The notes: generated by a model from the sequence alone, not told the origin. Counted from the stretch's first letter, positions 50,548 through 59,049 are shown. The stretch is 64,000 nucleotides of DNA from Bacteroidales bacterium (GCA_017525245.1 JAFXTE010000019.1:1-64000); one strand, 5' to 3'. Made by a program: numbers and translations.

Positions 50548-51813
50548 TTAAAAATCGTCCTTAACCATAACCCAACGATAGACCTGATCTCCCCGACGTA
50601 CTAACTCCTTGACTTTCACGGAACAGTAAATGCCTTTCCCTACATTATCCACCTTTTGGTCCTCCACGCGGATTTCGGGCACGGTGTCTTCGTAAACACC
50701 TGTGGTAGGCCCGATGATGAGCATTTCATCACCGACAGAGAGTGTGTCCTCCTCCATACAAATTTCCGCCACGCCAAGCTTGCCAAAATAGTTGGTAATC
50801 TTGCCTATACGCCGTTTCATACGCGTAGCTTGCGAGCCATATCGGTCTGCCCATTCACCCATGGTGCGTCCTAAATAGTAGCCGCCCCAGAAATCCCGGT
50901 TATAGACGCTGCGCAAACGGGTCATCCAATCGTTTATTTTTTCAACACTAAAAGTCTGGTTATAAACAGATTCTAACGCCTCATGATAGCATTCCGTCAC
51001 CATTTTCACATACTCCGGCGAGCGTCCGCGACCTTCTATTTTCATGATAGACACTCCTGCACGGACAATTTTGTCAAGATAGCCGATGGTACACAAGTCC
51101 TTGGGCGAAAAGATGTACGGGTTTTCCACCTTCAGTTCAAGTCCGTCTTCAATGTCACGCACTTCGTAGGCACGGCGACAGGGTTGCAGACACGCCCCTC
51201 TGTTGGCAGGCGAGTTGTAATTGTCGAGGCTGAGGTAGCAGCGACCTGAAACGGCCATGCAAAGGGCACCGTGAATGAAAATCTCGATTTTGACAAGTTC
51301 TCCGCAAGGTCCTGTTATTTGCTGAATCTCAATCTCTTTGCAAATATCTGCGATTTGTTGGAGCGTACATTCACGTCCAAGCACAACCACATCAGCGAAT
51401 TGCGCGTAGTAACGCACGGCTTCCACGTTAGTGACATTACACTGGGTGGAAAGGTGGATTTCGATTCCGATTTCACGAGCGTACTGGATAACAGCCATAT
51501 CAGAGGCGATGATGGCGGTGACCCCGCACGATTTTGCCGCATCCAAAAGTTCATGCATCTTCGGCAACTCGTCATTATATATTATAGTGTTGACGGTAAG
51601 GTAGCTTTTCACCTTGTGCTCTTTGCAGATGCTGACAATATTGGCCAGATCTTCTAAAGAGAAGTTGGCGGCAGAGCGGGAGCGCATGTTCATTGCCCCT
51701 ACGCCGAAATAGACGGAACCGGCTCCTGCTTTGATGGCAGCCGACAGCGACTCATAAGAGCCTACCGGAGACATAATCTCTATCATAATCGTCGGATTGG
51801 TTAGTGATGCCAT
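50548..51813 (-). CDS. Peptidase U32 family (TrhP/YegQ-like)
   Basis: 421 residues from the ATG at 51813 (MASLTNPTIMIEIMSPVGSY); the next in-frame ATG at 51786 is also possible. Conserved U32 features are MSPVGSYESLSAAIKAGAGS, EIFIHGALCMAVSGRCYLS and RGACLQPCRRAYEV, with the four cysteines that may hold an Fe-S cluster. Though named after a collagenase, members such as TrhP hydroxylate uridine 34 of tRNA, which is the likelier role for this intracellular protein. The upstream region contains a diverged palindromic element. Confidence 0.85.
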   Translation of the reverse strand: MASLTNPTIMIEIMSPVGSYESLSAAIKAGAGSVYFGVGAMNMRSRSAANFSLEDLANIVSICKEHKVKSYLTVNTIIYNDELPKMHELLDAAKSCGVTAIIASDMAVIQYAREIGIEIHLSTQCNVTNVEAVRYYAQFADVVVLGRECTLQQIADICKEIEIQQITGPCGELVKIEIFIHGALCMAVSGRCYLSLDNYNSPANRGACLQPCRRAYEVRDIEDGLELKVENPYIFSPKDLCTIGYLDKIVRAGVSIMKIEGRGRSPEYVKMVTECYHEALESVYNQTFSVEKINDWMTRLRSVYNRDFWGGYYLGRTMGEWADRYGSQATRMKRRIGKITNYFGKLGVAEICMEEDTLSVGDEMLIIGPTTGVYEDTVPEIRVEDQKVDNVGKGIYCSVKVKELVRRGDQVYRWVMVKDDF

Positions 51814-51825
51814 GCACGTCCCTGT

Positions 51826-51853
51826 GTTGAGACGTAGCACACAACGTCGCTAC
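51826..51853. repeat. 28-bp palindromic element, copy 4 (diverged)
   Basis: GTTGAGACG and CGTCGCTAC ends with core TAGCACACAA. One base in each end differs from the consensus. Confidence 0.6.
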
Positions 51854-53061
51854 AGCGTGTTTTGAGCTTTCGGCTTGGCTAACATTTTCAGAAAACTGAC
51901 TTCATTTTTGGTGAGAAAGCGCCAACGGCCACGGGGAAGATCCTTTTTGGTAAGACCAGCGAAGATGACACGATCAAGTTTGACCACTTCATAGCCGAGG
52001 GACTCAAAGATACGGCGAACAATGCGGTTTTTACCTGAATGGATGGTGATGCCGACTTCTTTTTTCCCTTCCCCTACATACTCCACCTCATCAGGAGTGA
52101 TTTTGCCGTCATAAAGTTCCACTCCATCATTCCGCAACAAATCCATATCCACAGAGGCAAAAGGCTTGTCCAGCTCCACATCGTAGGTTTTCTCGATTTC
52201 AGAGCTTGGATGGGTGAGTTTTTTGGTGATGTCACCGTCATTGGTGAAAAGCAGCAGTCCGGTGGTGTCGCGGTCAAGACGGCCCACGGGGTAGATGCGC
52301 TCCTCACATGCGTCGCGCACAAGCTCCATGACATTCGCACGGCCTCGTTCATCATCAGTGGTAGTGATGTAATCTTTCGGTTTGTTGAGCAGTACGTAAA
52401 CAGGCTTCTCCCGCTGCAACACTTTGTCGCCATAACGTACCTCATCAGTGGGCATAACCTTGTGACCCATTTCGGTGACCACTTCCCCGTTCACGGTAAT
52501 AGCACCAGTGGCTATGAGTACATCGGCTTCACGACGAGAACAGATACCCGCATTGGCAATGTATTTGTTAAGACGAATGGGGCCGTGCTTCTCCTCGTAT
52601 TCCAATGACAGTACGCGCTGTTTGCGTGGCAAAGAACGGCCTTCAATCCTGCGGCGTTCAATAATTTCAGAGAGAATTTCTGATTCGGCTACCACATCGC
52701 GACGACGCGGTTTGGAAGAATCCGCATCTTTACGGAATTCACGCTTGAAAGAACGGTCTCGCCCCTTCCCTTTGTCGTTTTCACGGTCGTTCCTTCGGTT
52801 GCGACCATATCCACGATCCTTGTCTTGGTCGCTGTCAAACTTCCGTCCACGTGTGGATTTGCGTTCGCCGTCATTATCCCGACGAAAACGGCTTTTGGAG
52901 AATTTTTTGTCTGAAACTTCGAATTCTTCACCTTCTTCGTGTCCTCTTTTTCGATTTCCAGAAGAAAAAGAACGTTTTTTGCTGACATCTGACTTTTTAG
53001 GAGACTTTCGTCTCGGTGAAAAATCCTCCTCGGAATTCTCCTTGTTAAACTTTCTGTTCAT
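51850..53061 (-). CDS. RluB/RsuA-type pseudouridine synthase with long basic N-terminus
   Basis: 403 residues. The C-terminal ~245 residues are a complete enzyme: an S4 RNA-binding domain (RLNKYIANAGICSRREADVL, near 163) and the catalytic domain with YPVGRLDRDTTGLLLFTNDG, where Asp is the catalytic residue. It isomerises a uridine in 23S rRNA (RluB) or 16S rRNA (RsuA); which one is undecided. The first ~155 residues are nearly all charged (KRSFSSGNRKRGHEEGEEFE and similar), low-complexity and probably disordered, as in other Bacteroidetes homologues. Confidence 0.9.
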   Translation of the reverse strand: MNRKFNKENSEEDFSPRRKSPKKSDVSKKRSFSSGNRKRGHEEGEEFEVSDKKFSKSRFRRDNDGERKSTRGRKFDSDQDKDRGYGRNRRNDRENDKGKGRDRSFKREFRKDADSSKPRRRDVVAESEILSEIIERRRIEGRSLPRKQRVLSLEYEEKHGPIRLNKYIANAGICSRREADVLIATGAITVNGEVVTEMGHKVMPTDEVRYGDKVLQREKPVYVLLNKPKDYITTTDDERGRANVMELVRDACEERIYPVGRLDRDTTGLLLFTNDGDITKKLTHPSSEIEKTYDVELDKPFASVDMDLLRNDGVELYDGKITPDEVEYVGEGKKEVGITIHSGKNRIVRRIFESLGYEVVKLDRVIFAGLTKKDLPRGRWRFLTKNEVSFLKMLAKPKAQNTL

Positions 53062-53089
53062 TGATAAATATCACAATTTGAAAAACCTG

Positions 53090-53097
53090 CAAAAATA
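53090..53097 (-). promoter_or_regulatory. -7 box for the pseudouridine synthase
   Basis: TATTTTTG on the minus strand, 28 bases before the start. Confidence 0.5.
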
Positions 53098-53200
53098 CGA
53101 TTTTTTCAAATATGCTATGAACCGCTGTTTTGTCACAAATCCACAGATTCATACATCATAAATTGGCTATTCCTAAAAATCGTATTTTTCCTCTGAAATT

Positions 53201-53228
53201 GTAGAGACGTTTCATGAAACGTCTCTAC
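53201..53228. repeat. 28-bp palindromic element, copy 5
   Basis: Perfect palindrome, identical to copy 2, between the divergent rluB-like and lpxH promoters. Confidence 0.9.
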
Positions 53229-53268
53229 AGCGGCAATTTTATCTGTCTGTGTATATTCGTAATTTATG

Positions 53269-53276
53269 TACATTTG
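53269..53276 (+). promoter_or_regulatory. -7 box for lpxH
   Basis: TACATTTG, only 4 bases before the GTG taken as start, so the mRNA would be nearly leaderless. Confidence 0.45.
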
Positions 53277-53280
53277 CACC

Positions 53281-54057
53281 GTGAAAAATTCAATACAAAA
53301 TACACCTATCGTTGAGCTCCACGGCAACTGTCTGTTCGTGTCGGACGCGCATTTCCGCACCCCACCGGACGAAGCCAGCATGGATCGCGAACTCAAACTG
53401 GTGCAACTGTTCAAAAATCAAGAAGACAAACTCCAGCATATCTTCTTTTTGGGAGACATTTTCGATTACTGGTTCGAGTACCGCGACGTGGTGCCGAAGG
53501 GGTATGTCACGCTATTCGCTTGTCTGAAAGAGTTACATGCGCAAGGCACTCAGATTCACTATTTTACGGGCAATCACGATATGTGGGTGGAGAATTATTT
53601 CACACAGACCTTCGGTGCCACCGTCTATCATGAGGCACGACTGGTGTACATCAACGGACACCGTTGTTTCGTGGGCCACGGCGATGGGTTGGGTGGAAAA
53701 CAGCGCAAGTACCTGCTCATCAAGCGGATTTTAAACAGCAAGTTCAACCAGCGGTTGTACAGCATGTTGCACCCGAGACAATCGTTCGCCATCTCACGTT
53801 TCTTTTCTGAAAAGAGCCGCAACTCACATGATGAAAGCATGTTAATCTTCAAAGGCGAGGACGAATTCCAAGTGCAGTTCGCCCGTGAGCTGTTGCAGAC
53901 AACGGATGTCGAGTTCTTCGTCTTCGCGCACCGGCACGTGCCCACACGCTACGAGCTTGCGCCAGGTCATCTTTTCTTCAACACCGGCGACTGGCTGGAT
54001 AATTTCAGCTACGTGACCTTTGGCACAGAGGATCCCGAACCTGTATTACATTCTTAA
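53281..54057 (+). CDS. lpxH: UDP-2,3-diacylglucosamine diphosphatase
   Basis: 258 residues from a GTG; the ATG 15 bases upstream overlaps the promoter box. The metallophosphatase motifs are present: LFVSDAHFRTP (D-x-H), LGDIFDYWFEY (GD), FTGNHDMWVEN (GNHD), VGHGDGLGG and FAHRHVPTRYELAP. LpxH removes UMP to give lipid X in lipid A synthesis. The first half is strongly conserved. It is followed by era after 12 bases. Confidence 0.9.
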   Translation: MKNSIQNTPIVELHGNCLFVSDAHFRTPPDEASMDRELKLVQLFKNQEDKLQHIFFLGDIFDYWFEYRDVVPKGYVTLFACLKELHAQGTQIHYFTGNHDMWVENYFTQTFGATVYHEARLVYINGHRCFVGHGDGLGGKQRKYLLIKRILNSKFNQRLYSMLHPRQSFAISRFFSEKSRNSHDESMLIFKGEDEFQVQFARELLQTTDVEFFVFAHRHVPTRYELAPGHLFFNTGDWLDNFSYVTFGTEDPEPVLHS

Positions 54058-54069
54058 ACATCGAACACT

Positions 54070-54984
54070 ATGGACAACCAACATATAAACATTCAGAACA
54101 CCCCGCACCGGGCGGGCTTCGTGAACATCATCGGCAACCCCAACGTGGGCAAAAGCACGCTGATGAACCAGCTGGTGGGCGAGAAGGTCTCCATCATGAC
54201 CTCCAAAGCGCAGACCACCCGCCACAGAATCAAGGGCATCGTCAATGGCGACGACTACCAGATTGTCTATTCCGACCTGCCCGGTGTGCTCGACCCCGCC
54301 TACATGATGCAGAAGTACATGATGAAATTCGTCACGGACTCGCTGCAGGACGCCGACATCATCCTCTACCTCATCGAGTGCGGCGAGACCAAGTACAATG
54401 AGGAATTGGTCGAGAGAATCAACAAGATGGGAATCCCCGTCGTGTTCATCATCAACAAAACCGACAAATACACCGAAGAGCAGGTGACGGAATCGAAAAA
54501 CCACTGGCAATCGATTCTCCCCACCGCAGATGTCTTCGCCATTTCTGCATTGAAGGGCGTGAACATCGAGGCCGTGCGCAACCGCATCATCGAGCTGCTT
54601 CCTGAGTGCCCGCCCTACTTCCCGAAAGATGCCCTCACCGACCGCCCGATGCGTTTCTTTGTTTCGGAACTTATTCGGGAACAGATCCTTTTGCAGTACA
54701 AGAAGGAAATCCCCTACAGCGTCGAAGTGGTGGTAGAAAGCTACAAGGAGGAATCCGACCTCATCCGGATAGCCGCGACCCTCTACGTGGAACGTTCCAC
54801 GCAGAAGGCCATCATCATCGGCAGCAAAGGTTCAGCCATTAAGAAATTAGGTACAGACGCGAGACTTTCCATCGAAGACTTCCTGCAAAAGCACGTCTTC
54901 CTCGACCTGTCCGTGAAAGTCCTCAAAGACTGGCGCAACAACGAGCTGCAGATGAAACGCTTCGGCTATTCTTTAGGAGATTAA
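54070..54984 (+). CDS. era: GTPase Era
   Basis: 304 residues. G1 is GNPNVGKST (22-30), G3 DLPG, and G4 NKTD; the C-terminal KH domain contains the RNA-binding GSKGSAIKKLG. The Era-specific SKAQTTRHRIKGIV follows G1. Era binds 16S rRNA and helps assemble the 30S subunit. It forms an operon with lpxH. Confidence 0.97.
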   Translation: MDNQHINIQNTPHRAGFVNIIGNPNVGKSTLMNQLVGEKVSIMTSKAQTTRHRIKGIVNGDDYQIVYSDLPGVLDPAYMMQKYMMKFVTDSLQDADIILYLIECGETKYNEELVERINKMGIPVVFIINKTDKYTEEQVTESKNHWQSILPTADVFAISALKGVNIEAVRNRIIELLPECPPYFPKDALTDRPMRFFVSELIREQILLQYKKEIPYSVEVVVESYKEESDLIRIAATLYVERSTQKAIIIGSKGSAIKKLGTDARLSIEDFLQKHVFLDLSVKVLKDWRNNELQMKRFGYSLGD

Positions 54985-54990
54985 GGAATG

Positions 54991-55071
54991 TATTACGGAA
55001 AAGTGCGGAAAGGCGGAAAAGTGCGGAAACTTTTCCGCATGTTTCCGCTTTTCTGCATCAATTTCCGCAAA
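54991..55071. repeat. ~80-bp flanking repeat of the GxxExxY gene, copy A
   Basis: TACGGAAAAGTGCGGAAAGG, CGGAAAAGTGCGGAAAC then CCGCATGTTTCCGCTTTTC. The two halves are inverted to each other, so each copy can fold on itself. Copy B is 55494-55575. Confidence 0.85.
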
Positions 55072-55453
55072 AATCTCTCAAATTTGAATTTAAAATCCGA
55101 ACAGGGGTCATGAATTTTTCATTGAAATTATATAACAACCCCAACCGTTTCTCTGCTATCCCGATGTAGTTGCGGACCTGTGCCTTGTGTTGGTCAGTGA
55201 GCTTAGACACTGCCTTTACTTCCAAAATGATCTTGTCAAAGCAAACGAAATCTGCGAAGTAGTAGTGGTCAAGTCGCTGACCACGATAATAAACATTGTA
55301 GCGTTTTTCCCTTTCGAATGGAATACACTGGTAATCAAGTTCTATAGCAAGTGCCTCTTGATATAGACTCTCTTGAAGCCCTATTCCCAGCCTTTTGTGG
55401 ACTTCGTACACGGCATTGTTGATGGCTGCAGATTCATTTTCAAAAACTAACAT
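55058..55453 (-). CDS. GxxExxY protein
   Basis: 131 residues. The name-giving motif is GIGLQESLY (23-31), followed by the conserved FEREKRYNVYYRGQRLDHYY and the nuclease-like ADFVCFDKIILEVKAVSKLT (D and ExK at about 68-79), a PD-(D/E)XK-like arrangement. Function of the family is not established; members are often next to nucleases or mobile genes. This one ends inside one copy of an ~80-base repeat and has another copy just upstream of its start. Confidence 0.85.
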   Translation of the reverse strand: MLVFENESAAINNAVYEVHKRLGIGLQESLYQEALAIELDYQCIPFEREKRYNVYYRGQRLDHYYFADFVCFDKIILEVKAVSKLTDQHKAQVRNYIGIAEKRLGLLYNFNEKFMTPVRILNSNLRDFCGN

Positions 55454-55493
55454 TGCAATTATAACTTCTTGTTTGTTGTTTTTTCGGTAACAT

Positions 55494-55575
55494 TTATTGC
55501 GGAAAAGTGCGGAAAGGCGGAAAAGTGCGGAAACATATCCGCATGTTTCCGCTTTTCCGCATCAATTTCTACAAA
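55494..55575. repeat. ~80-bp flanking repeat of the GxxExxY gene, copy B
   Basis: Nearly identical to 54991-55071 in the same orientation, with a handful of differences. It lies about 40 bases before the GxxExxY start. Confidence 0.85.
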
Positions 55576-55613
55576 TAGTGCGAACGATTCATGTCAAGGT
55601 CATTAAAAAGACG

Positions 55614-56066
55614 CTAATCTTTCAACTTCTTCACTTTCAAGCTGATGAAAGCCTCCGTGATGGTGTTGTCATCGCCACAATCGCCTTTCTCATCATCGTC
55701 GCTGTCCTCGCCTGATGATTTCTGCTCCTTGGAAGACTCGTTCATCTCTTTGAGATGCACCTTGCTGAGATCAAGCAGCAGGTCGAATATCGGGTCTTCC
55801 TCGAATTCATGCAAGCTGTGATTCAGAAAGACAACGTCTTTCATCAATCGGAGAAGTTTGTGTATGAACATAAGGAAATCCTTTTGGGAGGCATGGAGCT
55901 CCATTTCGCCGTCCTGATCGGGAGAATCTTCTTCCTCCTGATTCTCTTCAGCAGACTCTTCTTTGACTGTTTCATTTTTGACAACTTCATTCGTTGTCTC
56001 ATTTTCTGCGGTCACCTTTTCGCCGCAACCCTTTTCGGGCAAATTTTCTTCATTGTTCTTTTTCAT
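55614..56066 (-). CDS. Acidic protein, unknown function
   Basis: 150 residues from the ATG at 56066 (MKKNNEENLPEKGCGEK); an upstream start is behind the promoter. The first ~60 and last ~40 residues are highly acidic and low-complexity (EESAEENQEEEDSPDQDGE), while the centre (FLMFIHKLLRLMKDVVFLNH) forms a helical hydrophobic core. No motif is recognised. It is AT-rich compared with the era gene. Confidence 0.6.
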   Translation of the reverse strand: MKKNNEENLPEKGCGEKVTAENETTNEVVKNETVKEESAEENQEEEDSPDQDGEMELHASQKDFLMFIHKLLRLMKDVVFLNHSLHEFEEDPIFDLLLDLSKVHLKEMNESSKEQKSSGEDSDDDEKGDCGDDNTITEAFISLKVKKLKD

Positions 56067-56086
56067 AATGCTTAATTTTAGTCTTG

Positions 56087-56094
56087 CAAATATA
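56087..56094 (-). promoter_or_regulatory. -7 box for the acidic protein
   Basis: TATATTTG on the minus strand, 20 bases before the start. Confidence 0.45.
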
Positions 56095-56253
56095 CAACAC
56101 CAAAAAGCCTTTGTCAAGAGTTTTTGAAAAATTTTTTAATACTGATAACCAACAGGTTGTAAATTGGGATAAATAATTTTAACAATTATTAGTTAATTTT
56201 AATTTAAAATTTCGCTGATTTTTTGTGTTTGAGACGCAAAACCGAAAATAATG

Positions 56254-56261
56254 TATCTTTG
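56254..56261 (+). promoter_or_regulatory. -7 box for pta
   Basis: TATCTTTG with TTTG 22 bases before it (56228-56231), close to the -33/-7 pattern. It leaves a ~145-base leader that contains a tandem repeat. Confidence 0.5.
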
Positions 56262-56273
56262 CCGCCGTGTTTG

Positions 56274-56325
56274 ACTTAAACTTAAACTTAAACTTAGACT
56301 TAGACTTAGACCTAGACCTAGACTA
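56274..56325 (+). repeat. Hexanucleotide tandem repeat in the pta leader
   Basis: Eight units of ACTTAA, changing gradually to ACTTAG and ACCTAG. It is followed by a TTCACTATTCACT repeat (56336-56371). Confidence 0.8.
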
Positions 56326-56335
56326 TGAACTTTGT

Positions 56336-56371
56336 CTGTTCACTATTCACTATTCACTGATCACTAATCAT
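56336..56371 (+). repeat. TCACTATTCACT-type short repeat
   Basis: TTCACTATTCACTATTCACT then GATCACTAATCATC; similar on the other strand at 32893-32932. Confidence 0.5.
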
Positions 56372-56408
56372 CATTGCCTTAAAACATCATACATTAAATA
56401 AACAAACA

Positions 56409-57416
56409 ATGAACATTATCGAAAAAATCAAAGAAAATGCCAAGAAGGCCAACAAGCGTATTGTTTTGGCTGAAGGTGAGGAAGAAAGAAACTTAAAAGC
56501 GGCCGACATCATCATTGAAAACGGTTACGCCGCCATCACATTGTTAGGCAACAAGGCCAACATCGAGGCCAAAGCTGCTGAATGGGGACTCAAAAACATC
56601 GCGAAAGCAGATATCATTGATCCGCTGAACAACCCCAAGAAAGATTTCTACGCCAACATGCTGTACGAAATCCGCAAGAACAAAGGCATGACGATGGAGG
56701 AAGCCCTCAAGAAAGTCGAGGATCCGCTTTACTTAGCCACCCTGCTCATCAAGAACAAGGATGTTGATGGCGAAGTAACTGGTGCTCAACACGCCACAGG
56801 CGACGTACTCCGTCCCGCTTTCCAAATTGTAAAGACTTTACCAGGCATTTCCGTCGTTTCCGGTGCTTTCATCATGTGCTTCCAAGACAAGAAGTGGGGT
56901 GACGATGGCGTGATGGTCTTCGCCGATTGCGCTGCTGACCCGAACACCGACGAAAACAAGCTCGCTCAGATCGCGGTCGTCACGGCCCAAACCGCCCGCA
57001 CCATCGCCGGTATCGAGCCTCGCGTGGCTATGCTGAGCTTCTCCACGAAGGGTTCCGCAAAACACGAACTGGTCGATAAAGTGGTCAACGCCACTCGCAT
57101 CGCCAAGGAGATGGATCCCAACCTCGTGATTGACGGTGAGTTGCAGGCCGATGCCGCCATCATCCCGTCTGTAGGTGCTCAAAAAGCTCCCGGCAGCCCT
57201 GTCGCGGGTAAGGCTAACGTGTTGGTGTTCCCATCATTGGAAACAGGCAACATCGCCTACAAACTCGTGCAACGTTTCGCCGGCGCTGATGCCGTGGGCC
57301 CCGTCATGCAAGGCATGGCTGCTCCTATCAACGACCTCTCCCGCGGCTGCTCCGTGGAAGACATTGTCAGCCTCGTGGCCATCACCGCTTGTCAGGCCGC
57401 AGGTAACACGTTCTAA
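56409..57416 (+). CDS. pta: Phosphate acetyltransferase
   Basis: 335 residues, the short, single-domain form. Signatures are RIVLAEGEEERNLKAADIII, VTGAQHATGDVLRPAFQIVK, MLSFSTKGSAKHELVDKV and PGSPVAGKANVLVFPSLETG. It converts acetyl-CoA and phosphate to acetyl phosphate for acetate kinase. It is separated from ackA by about 24 kb and faces the other way, whereas the two are usually neighbours. The gene ends close to a palindromic element. Confidence 0.97.
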   Translation: MNIIEKIKENAKKANKRIVLAEGEEERNLKAADIIIENGYAAITLLGNKANIEAKAAEWGLKNIAKADIIDPLNNPKKDFYANMLYEIRKNKGMTMEEALKKVEDPLYLATLLIKNKDVDGEVTGAQHATGDVLRPAFQIVKTLPGISVVSGAFIMCFQDKKWGDDGVMVFADCAADPNTDENKLAQIAVVTAQTARTIAGIEPRVAMLSFSTKGSAKHELVDKVVNATRIAKEMDPNLVIDGELQADAAIIPSVGAQKAPGSPVAGKANVLVFPSLETGNIAYKLVQRFAGADAVGPVMQGMAAPINDLSRGCSVEDIVSLVAITACQAAGNTF

Positions 57417-57435
57417 TATTTCGAATCCTCAATTT

Positions 57436-57463
57436 GTAGAGACGCAAAATTTTGCGTCTCTAC
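57436..57463. repeat. 28-bp palindromic element, copy 6 (variant core)
   Basis: GTAGAGACGCAAAA / TTTTGCGTCTCTAC, a perfect palindrome with a different core. It fills most of the gap between pta and the ABC permease. Confidence 0.9.
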
Positions 57464-57473
57464 AATTATATAT

Positions 57474-58703
57474 ATGTCTCAATTCTCCTTTCACTGGCAG
57501 TTGGCCCACCGCATTTTGCGCGAAAAGGGCAATCGCTTTGCCAAACCGATTATCCGTCTTTCGGCGTTCGGTGTCGCGCTCGGTGTGGTCATCATGCTGG
57601 CGGCCATCGGTGTCACAGCCGGTTACAAACAGGTGATTGAGGAAAAGGTGGTGGCCATGGGACAGCACATCCGCATCTCTCATTACGATCGGAATTACTC
57701 CCACGAACAAACACCCATTGTCCTGAATGACACACTGTTACAAGAATTGCGACGGAATCCGGAAGTCAGTTCCATCCAACCCTACGCCACGAAGGTGGGA
57801 ATCATCAAAACAGCCGATCAGGTGGAAGGTGTTGTGCTGAAAGGTGTGGACGCTTCTTTCAATGGCCGGCAATTCGTCCGGAATATCGTGGAAGGTGACA
57901 CTTTGCTGTTAAACGATACCGTTGCCGACAACCACATCATTCTTTCCAAACAGCTGGCTGACAAATTGCAAATCAAGTTGGGAGACAAAGTGCGCACCTA
58001 TTTCGTGCAGGATCCGCCAAGACAGCGAAGCTTCACTTTGACAGGTGTTTACGAGACAGGTCTGCCCGAATATGATGCCAAATTCGCCTTGGTGGATCTC
58101 CGTCATGTGCAGAAACTCAACGACTGGAATCCTCAACAGGTGAGCGGTGTGGAAGTGCTCACCCATGATTACAGCAAAATAGACGAAGTAGGTGAACAAC
58201 TTCACCATCAAATAGATATAAACCTGAAAGCAGAAACCATAAAACAGATTTACCCCGAAATTTTCGACTGGATTGCCCTATTCGACACCAACGTCTCTGT
58301 GCTGCTCATCATCACAACCTGCGTCTGCATGATTACGATGATGTCCATCTTTTTCATCATCATATTGGAGCGCACACGGCTAATTGGTATTCTTAAAACC
58401 CTGGGAATGAAGACAAAACATGTGGTTCACACCTTTTTGATGGTGGCGGGTCGCACATTATTACAAGGGCTTTTGATAGGAGACCTCATCGGCCTCGGTT
58501 TAGGAGCATTGCAACAGAAATTCCATCTCGTCAAACTTGACCCGGACACTTATTATGTCAACTTCGTACCCATCAAGTTTCAATTTTGGGAAGTTCTACT
58601 GCTGAACATTGGCGTTTTCACGGCGTGCATGCTCGTGCTCGTCGTTCCTGCATGGATCATCAGCAAAAAAATATCACCCGTGAAAGCGGTGCAATTCGAG
58701 TAG
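57474..58703 (+). CDS. FtsX/LolE-type ABC transporter permease
   Basis: 409 residues with one N-terminal helix (IIRLSAFGVALGVVIMLAAI), a large periplasmic domain of about 200 residues (residues ~60-260) and three C-terminal helices starting near 270, the MacB/FtsX/LolC-E layout. The final segment SKKISPVKAVQFE is the family's typical end. Such proteins move lipoproteins, or other envelope molecules, with mechanical work from a separate ATPase, which is not in the window. The stop codon TAG overlaps the first bases of a palindromic element. Confidence 0.85.
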   Translation: MSQFSFHWQLAHRILREKGNRFAKPIIRLSAFGVALGVVIMLAAIGVTAGYKQVIEEKVVAMGQHIRISHYDRNYSHEQTPIVLNDTLLQELRRNPEVSSIQPYATKVGIIKTADQVEGVVLKGVDASFNGRQFVRNIVEGDTLLLNDTVADNHIILSKQLADKLQIKLGDKVRTYFVQDPPRQRSFTLTGVYETGLPEYDAKFALVDLRHVQKLNDWNPQQVSGVEVLTHDYSKIDEVGEQLHHQIDINLKAETIKQIYPEIFDWIALFDTNVSVLLIITTCVCMITMMSIFFIIILERTRLIGILKTLGMKTKHVVHTFLMVAGRTLLQGLLIGDLIGLGLGALQQKFHLVKLDPDTYYVNFVPIKFQFWEVLLLNIGVFTACMLVLVVPAWIISKKISPVKAVQFE

Positions 58704-58727
58704 AGACGTTTCATGAAACGTCTCTAC
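58700..58727. repeat. 28-bp palindromic element, copy 7
   Basis: Perfect palindrome, identical to copy 2. Its second to fourth bases are the TAG stop of the ABC permease gene. Confidence 0.9.
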
Positions 58728-58760
58728 CCTATATTATCCATAAAACTATGTCTTATTCTT

Positions 58761-58834
58761 TGGCTGTTGGCTATTAGCCATTGGCTTTTGCATATAAACG
58801 AAAGCTAATAGCCAAAGACCAATAGCTAAAAGCC
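58761..58834. repeat. AGCCAAAAGC-type repeat forming an inverted repeat
   Basis: GGCTGTTGGCTATTAGCC and GGCTTTTG on the left, AGCTAATAGCCAAAG and TAGCTAAAAGCC on the right, so a hairpin could form. Confidence 0.6.
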
Positions 58835-58880
58835 ATATCAAGCAGGTATCAACTACGAATACTGATTTACAAAACGCAAA

Positions 58881-59048
58881 TTATTGTTGTTTCTCCTTTT
58901 TTTTCATCCAGAAATACATACCCCAATAGGCGAGCGTCACGCCAAGGGTGATGCCCACCACTATCGGGAATCGCTGCTTCAGCGAGGAGAAAGTGATGGG
59001 TATCAGCAGAGCTGCCAACAACATGAAATAACGCAAAACAGCCTTCAT
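58881..59048 (-). CDS. 55-residue membrane protein coupled to valS
   Basis: A short gene that reads MKAVLRYFMLLAALLIPITF, then SSLKQRFPIVVGITLGVTLA and YWGMYFWMKKKEKQQ. Two helices with a basic end are predicted. Its ATG begins one base after the valS stop (TAG-C-ATG), so it is likely translated by coupling. Function is unknown. The ribosome coupling, the clean helix pattern and lysine-rich end argue that it is real. Confidence 0.6.
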   Translation of the reverse strand: MKAVLRYFMLLAALLIPITFSSLKQRFPIVVGITLGVTLAYWGMYFWMKKKEKQQ

Positions 59049-59049
59049 G

